DNA from: Pseudomonadota bacterium
GTDB lineage: Bacteria > Pseudomonadota > Gammaproteobacteria > Burkholderiales > Methylophilaceae
DNA length: 55,844 nt
Direction of reading: 5' to 3'
Assembly: GCA_020053735.1 (NCBI GenBank)
Contig: JAGVMP010000014.1
Coordinates: 1 to 55,844, forward strand
The first letter of the stretch is position 1, and every line of letters begins with the position of its first letter. Both the position numbers and the translations under genes were made by a program. The notes under the pieces were generated by a model. That model was not told the origin of the DNA, did no database searches, and worked only from the letters and a program-made list of their open reading frames with translations. Shown here piece after piece: positions 55,649 to 55,844 of the stretch.

Positions 55649-55745
55649 TTAAGACTTCTCACGCACCAGCACGCCCACACGCGGCGCCCATTGGGCTTCT
55701 GCTTTCTTTTTAGAAGTGACTAGTGTGAGCATGGAGGGGTCATAC
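55649..55745 (-). pseudogene. C-terminal remnant of the upstream partner gene, cut by an insertion sequence
   Basis: The minus strand encodes YDPSMLTLVTSKKKAEAQWA then PRVGVLVREKS and a stop at 55649-55651, directly before the JetD-like gene. Going upstream the frame enters the insertion-sequence end at about 55746 and meets a stop at 55775-55777. Only about 31 codons of the original gene are visible, too few to identify. If the JetD call is right, this would be expected to be the SMC-like jetC, but the sequence alone does not show it. Confidence 0.5.
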
Positions 55746-55844
55746 TGAGCTAACCCTGATTTGACGGACACTTTTTAAAAGAGGACAGTATAGTCCAAAC
55801 TTTAGGGAGTGTTTATGGGTAAAGAAATACAAGCAGTTAAAAGC
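55746..55844 (+). mobile_element. left end of an IS3-family-like insertion sequence
   Basis: The end starts TGAGCTAACCCTGATTTGAC followed by GGACACTTTTT, the TG-starting, GGACAC-containing terminal repeat common in IS3-family elements. A short leader then leads to a coding start at 55815. The other end and any target duplication are outside the window. Confidence 0.6.
55815..55844 (+). CDS. start of a probable IS transposase OrfA (partial)
   Basis: Ten codons (MGKEIQAVKS) are visible, preceded by AGGGAG about six bases upstream. The position inside the insertion-sequence end and the basic N-terminus fit an IS3-type OrfA, but the window stops here, so identification is from context. Confidence 0.45.
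   Translation, partial: MGKEIQAVKS

Overview
The window looks like the chromosome of a moderately A+T-rich betaproteobacterium, most likely of the methylotroph family Methylophilaceae (Methylotenera/Methylophilus type). This is inferred from gene content, gene order and codon composition; no taxonomic marker was searched. Almost all of it is ordinary chromosomal backbone. Accessory material is limited to small dispersed repeats and to the right-hand edge.

Layout. 1-257: a boxA-like rRNA leader and an initiator tRNA-fMet on the minus strand, implying an rRNA operon just left of the window. 591-5977: a DUF4197 protein, glycogen phosphorylase and htpG with a sigma-32-like promoter. 6161-11330: a polyphosphate block with ppx, a Lys/Ala/Pro-rich histone-H1-like protein, sixA and ppk. 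11370-16087: an FeS-type photolyase/cryptochrome with its DUF2256 partner, tcdA, acpS, pdxJ and recO. 16090-25719: the conserved minus-strand series rpoE-rseA-rseB-rseC-mucD, then lepA-lepB-DUF4845-rnc-era, with one unknown gene between era and recO. 25841-31808: nadB, a thermonuclease, a probably frameshifted unknown gene, rhlE, a UPF0178 gene and slyD. 32040-37681: mutS, two unknown genes, suhB and trmJ. 37778-45683: cysE and the isc operon (iscR, a second cysteine desulfurase, iscS, iscU, iscA, hscB, hscA, fdx). 45690-54362: a carbonic anhydrase, a phosphate porin, phoU-pstBACS and lysS. 54458-55844: a TOPRIM protein resembling Wadjet JetD, the last codons of its upstream partner, and the end of an IS3-like element that cuts that partner.

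How it works together. Two regulons are visible in the DNA. PhoB-type boxes (two 7-base units CTGTCAT, 11 bases apart) lie upstream of pstS, the porin gene, ppk and the histone-like gene, with a weaker one before ppx, tying phosphate uptake to polyphosphate storage. An IscR type-1-like site lies directly before iscR. The rpoE-rse-mucD series is the envelope-stress sigma factor with its anti-sigma system and protease.

Most unusual points: the histone-like gene with a Pho box and a perfect 17+1+17 palindrome over its promoter; the JetD-like gene with a neighbour broken by an insertion sequence; several 100-165 bp hairpin elements lying flush against start or stop codons; and a frameshifted gene pair joined at an A6 tract.
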